From Candidatus Woesearchaeota archaeon (GTDB lineage Archaea; Nanobdellota; Nanobdellia; Woesearchaeales; ARS49): a stretch of DNA of 5,587 nucleotides. The DNA lies in NCBI GenBank assembly GCA_023261345.1, contig JAHFPE010000063.1:1-5587 (forward strand), given 5' to 3'. The notes under the pieces are model-generated. The model saw only the letters and a program-made list of their open reading frames with translations. It ran no database searches and was not told the origin of the DNA. Shown piece after piece: positions 5,280 to 5,587 of this stretch. Positions within the stretch are counted from its first letter, which is position 1. Each line of letters begins with the position of its first letter. Position numbers and translations under genes: made by a program.

Positions 5280-5351
5280 TGGACTGGCCGGGACTTGAAC
5301 CCGGAGCCTTCCCCTTGCGGAGGGGACGCGATGCCATTTCGCCACCAGCCC
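5280..5351 (-). tRNA. tRNA-Ala (anticodon CGC)
   Basis: A 72-nt cloverleaf on the minus strand. The acceptor GGGCTGG/CCAGTCC has the alanine-specific G3-U70 pair. The D-arm is GCG-AAATGGCAT-CGC and fully paired. The anticodon stem TCCCC/GGGGA encloses the loop TCCGCAA (anticodon CGC, reads GCG). The T-arm is CCGGG-TTCAAGT-CCCGG and the discriminator is A73. No intron is present and CCA is not encoded. Acceptor and T-stem are identical to tRNA-Ala(GGC), while D-arm, anticodon arm and T-loop differ, so this is an old paralogue and not a recent copy. The predicted leader is 16 nt, from the box at 5389-5397. Confidence 0.96.
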
Positions 5352-5361
5352 GTTAGCTATG

Positions 5362-5410
5362 TTTTTACCGTATTAATTCCTCAAGACCATTAAAAAGCTA
5401 TCGAAGGAAA
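5362..5410. promoter_or_regulatory. Conserved promoter block between tRNA-Ala(CGC) and the second RNA copy
   Basis: Counterpart of 2612-2660. ATTAAAAAG at 5389-5397 read on the minus strand (CTTTTTAAT) predicts tRNA initiation near 5367. Read on plus it predicts initiation near 5419, where the structured element begins. Conservation continues past the box (TATCGAAGGAAA), more than a single TATA/BRE would need. Confidence 0.55.
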
Positions 5411-5417
5411 TAGGAAT

Positions 5418-5577
5418 TATGAAATATTATTTCAACAACTAGCGACGAGCGAACGTTGCCCTACAAGAATCTCACGACGGAAAACTGCACAGGCGTTCTA
5501 TTTTTATATTAGTCCTGTGCAGTTTTCCCTTCAGTTGTTGTGTTGAGGCACACACCGCCAAAGCTCAGTGCTGAAGA
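5418..5577 (+). ncRNA. Candidate structured RNA, copy B
   Basis: Counterpart of 2668-2830. P1: CAACAACT 5433-5440 with AGTTGTTG 5533-5540, a perfect 8 bp. P2: GCGACG 5442-5447 with CGTTGC 5454-5459, 6-nt loop AGCGAA, one G-U wobble. P3: 5479-5493 (GGAAAACTGCACAGG) with 5514-5528, 15 perfect pairs and again a 20-nt loop. P4: TGTG 5539-5542 with CACA 5549-5552, loop TTGAGG, sharing its first two bases with the end of P1. CTGAAG 5571-5576 can pair with CTTCAG 5529-5534, in competition with P1. Relative to copy A, P3 carries paired changes at several positions while the loop sequence has diverged. The 3' end is close to the window edge and approximate. Confidence 0.62.
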
Positions 5578-5587
5578 ACAAAGTATT

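Noticed and set aside
4951..5337. Minus-strand ORF of 128 aa beginning inside tRNA-Ala(CGC)
   Set aside because: It overlaps both the tRNA and the better supported 268-aa gene, and its first residues are translated tRNA sequence.
1..5587. CRISPR array or insertion sequence with transposase
   Set aside because: No regularly spaced repeats and no transposase-like protein on either strand.

Overview
The window looks like a stretch of a low-GC archaeal chromosome. Four of the protein genes have an A/T-rich TATA-like box centred 25-28 nt upstream of the ATG, which is the archaeal geometry for leaderless mRNAs. Both tRNA genes lack an encoded CCA, and no bacterial -35/-10 pairs stand out. A DnaJ gene together with many small unrecognised proteins would fit a DPANN-type or other poorly characterised archaeal lineage, but the lineage is inference.

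Layout. At 1-726 (+) is the 3' part of dnaJ (zinc-finger and C-terminal client-binding regions; the J-domain lies outside the window). It converges on an unrecognised beta-rich protein at 732-1709 (-), which is preceded on the same strand by a second orphan gene at 1789-2310 (-). Region 2311-2843 carries no protein gene. It holds tRNA-Ala(GGC) on the minus strand, short copies of that tRNA's own 3' part in both orientations, and a structured-RNA-like block on the plus strand. Next come an orphan gene at 2844-3323 (-), msrA (peptide methionine sulfoxide reductase A) at 3372-3887 (-), a divergent promoter region, and a pair of orphan genes at 4027-4377 and 4413-5219 (+). Region 5220-5587 repeats the arrangement of 2472-2830: a tRNA-like element, then tRNA-Ala(CGC) on minus, then the structured block on plus, which runs close to the window edge.

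The main observation is this duplicated unit: [T-arm-like element] - [tRNA-Ala, minus] - [shared promoter-like block] - [about 160-nt structured element, plus]. The two structured elements differ in sequence, yet their longest hairpin keeps 15 paired positions through paired substitutions. The G-U wobbles that occur are wobbles only when read on the plus strand. This points to a selected RNA transcribed divergently from each tRNA gene. I could not match it to a known RNA family. The protein genes show no obvious common pathway: DnaJ and MsrA both belong to protein quality control or oxidative repair, but each has its own transcription context and the other five genes are unrecognised.
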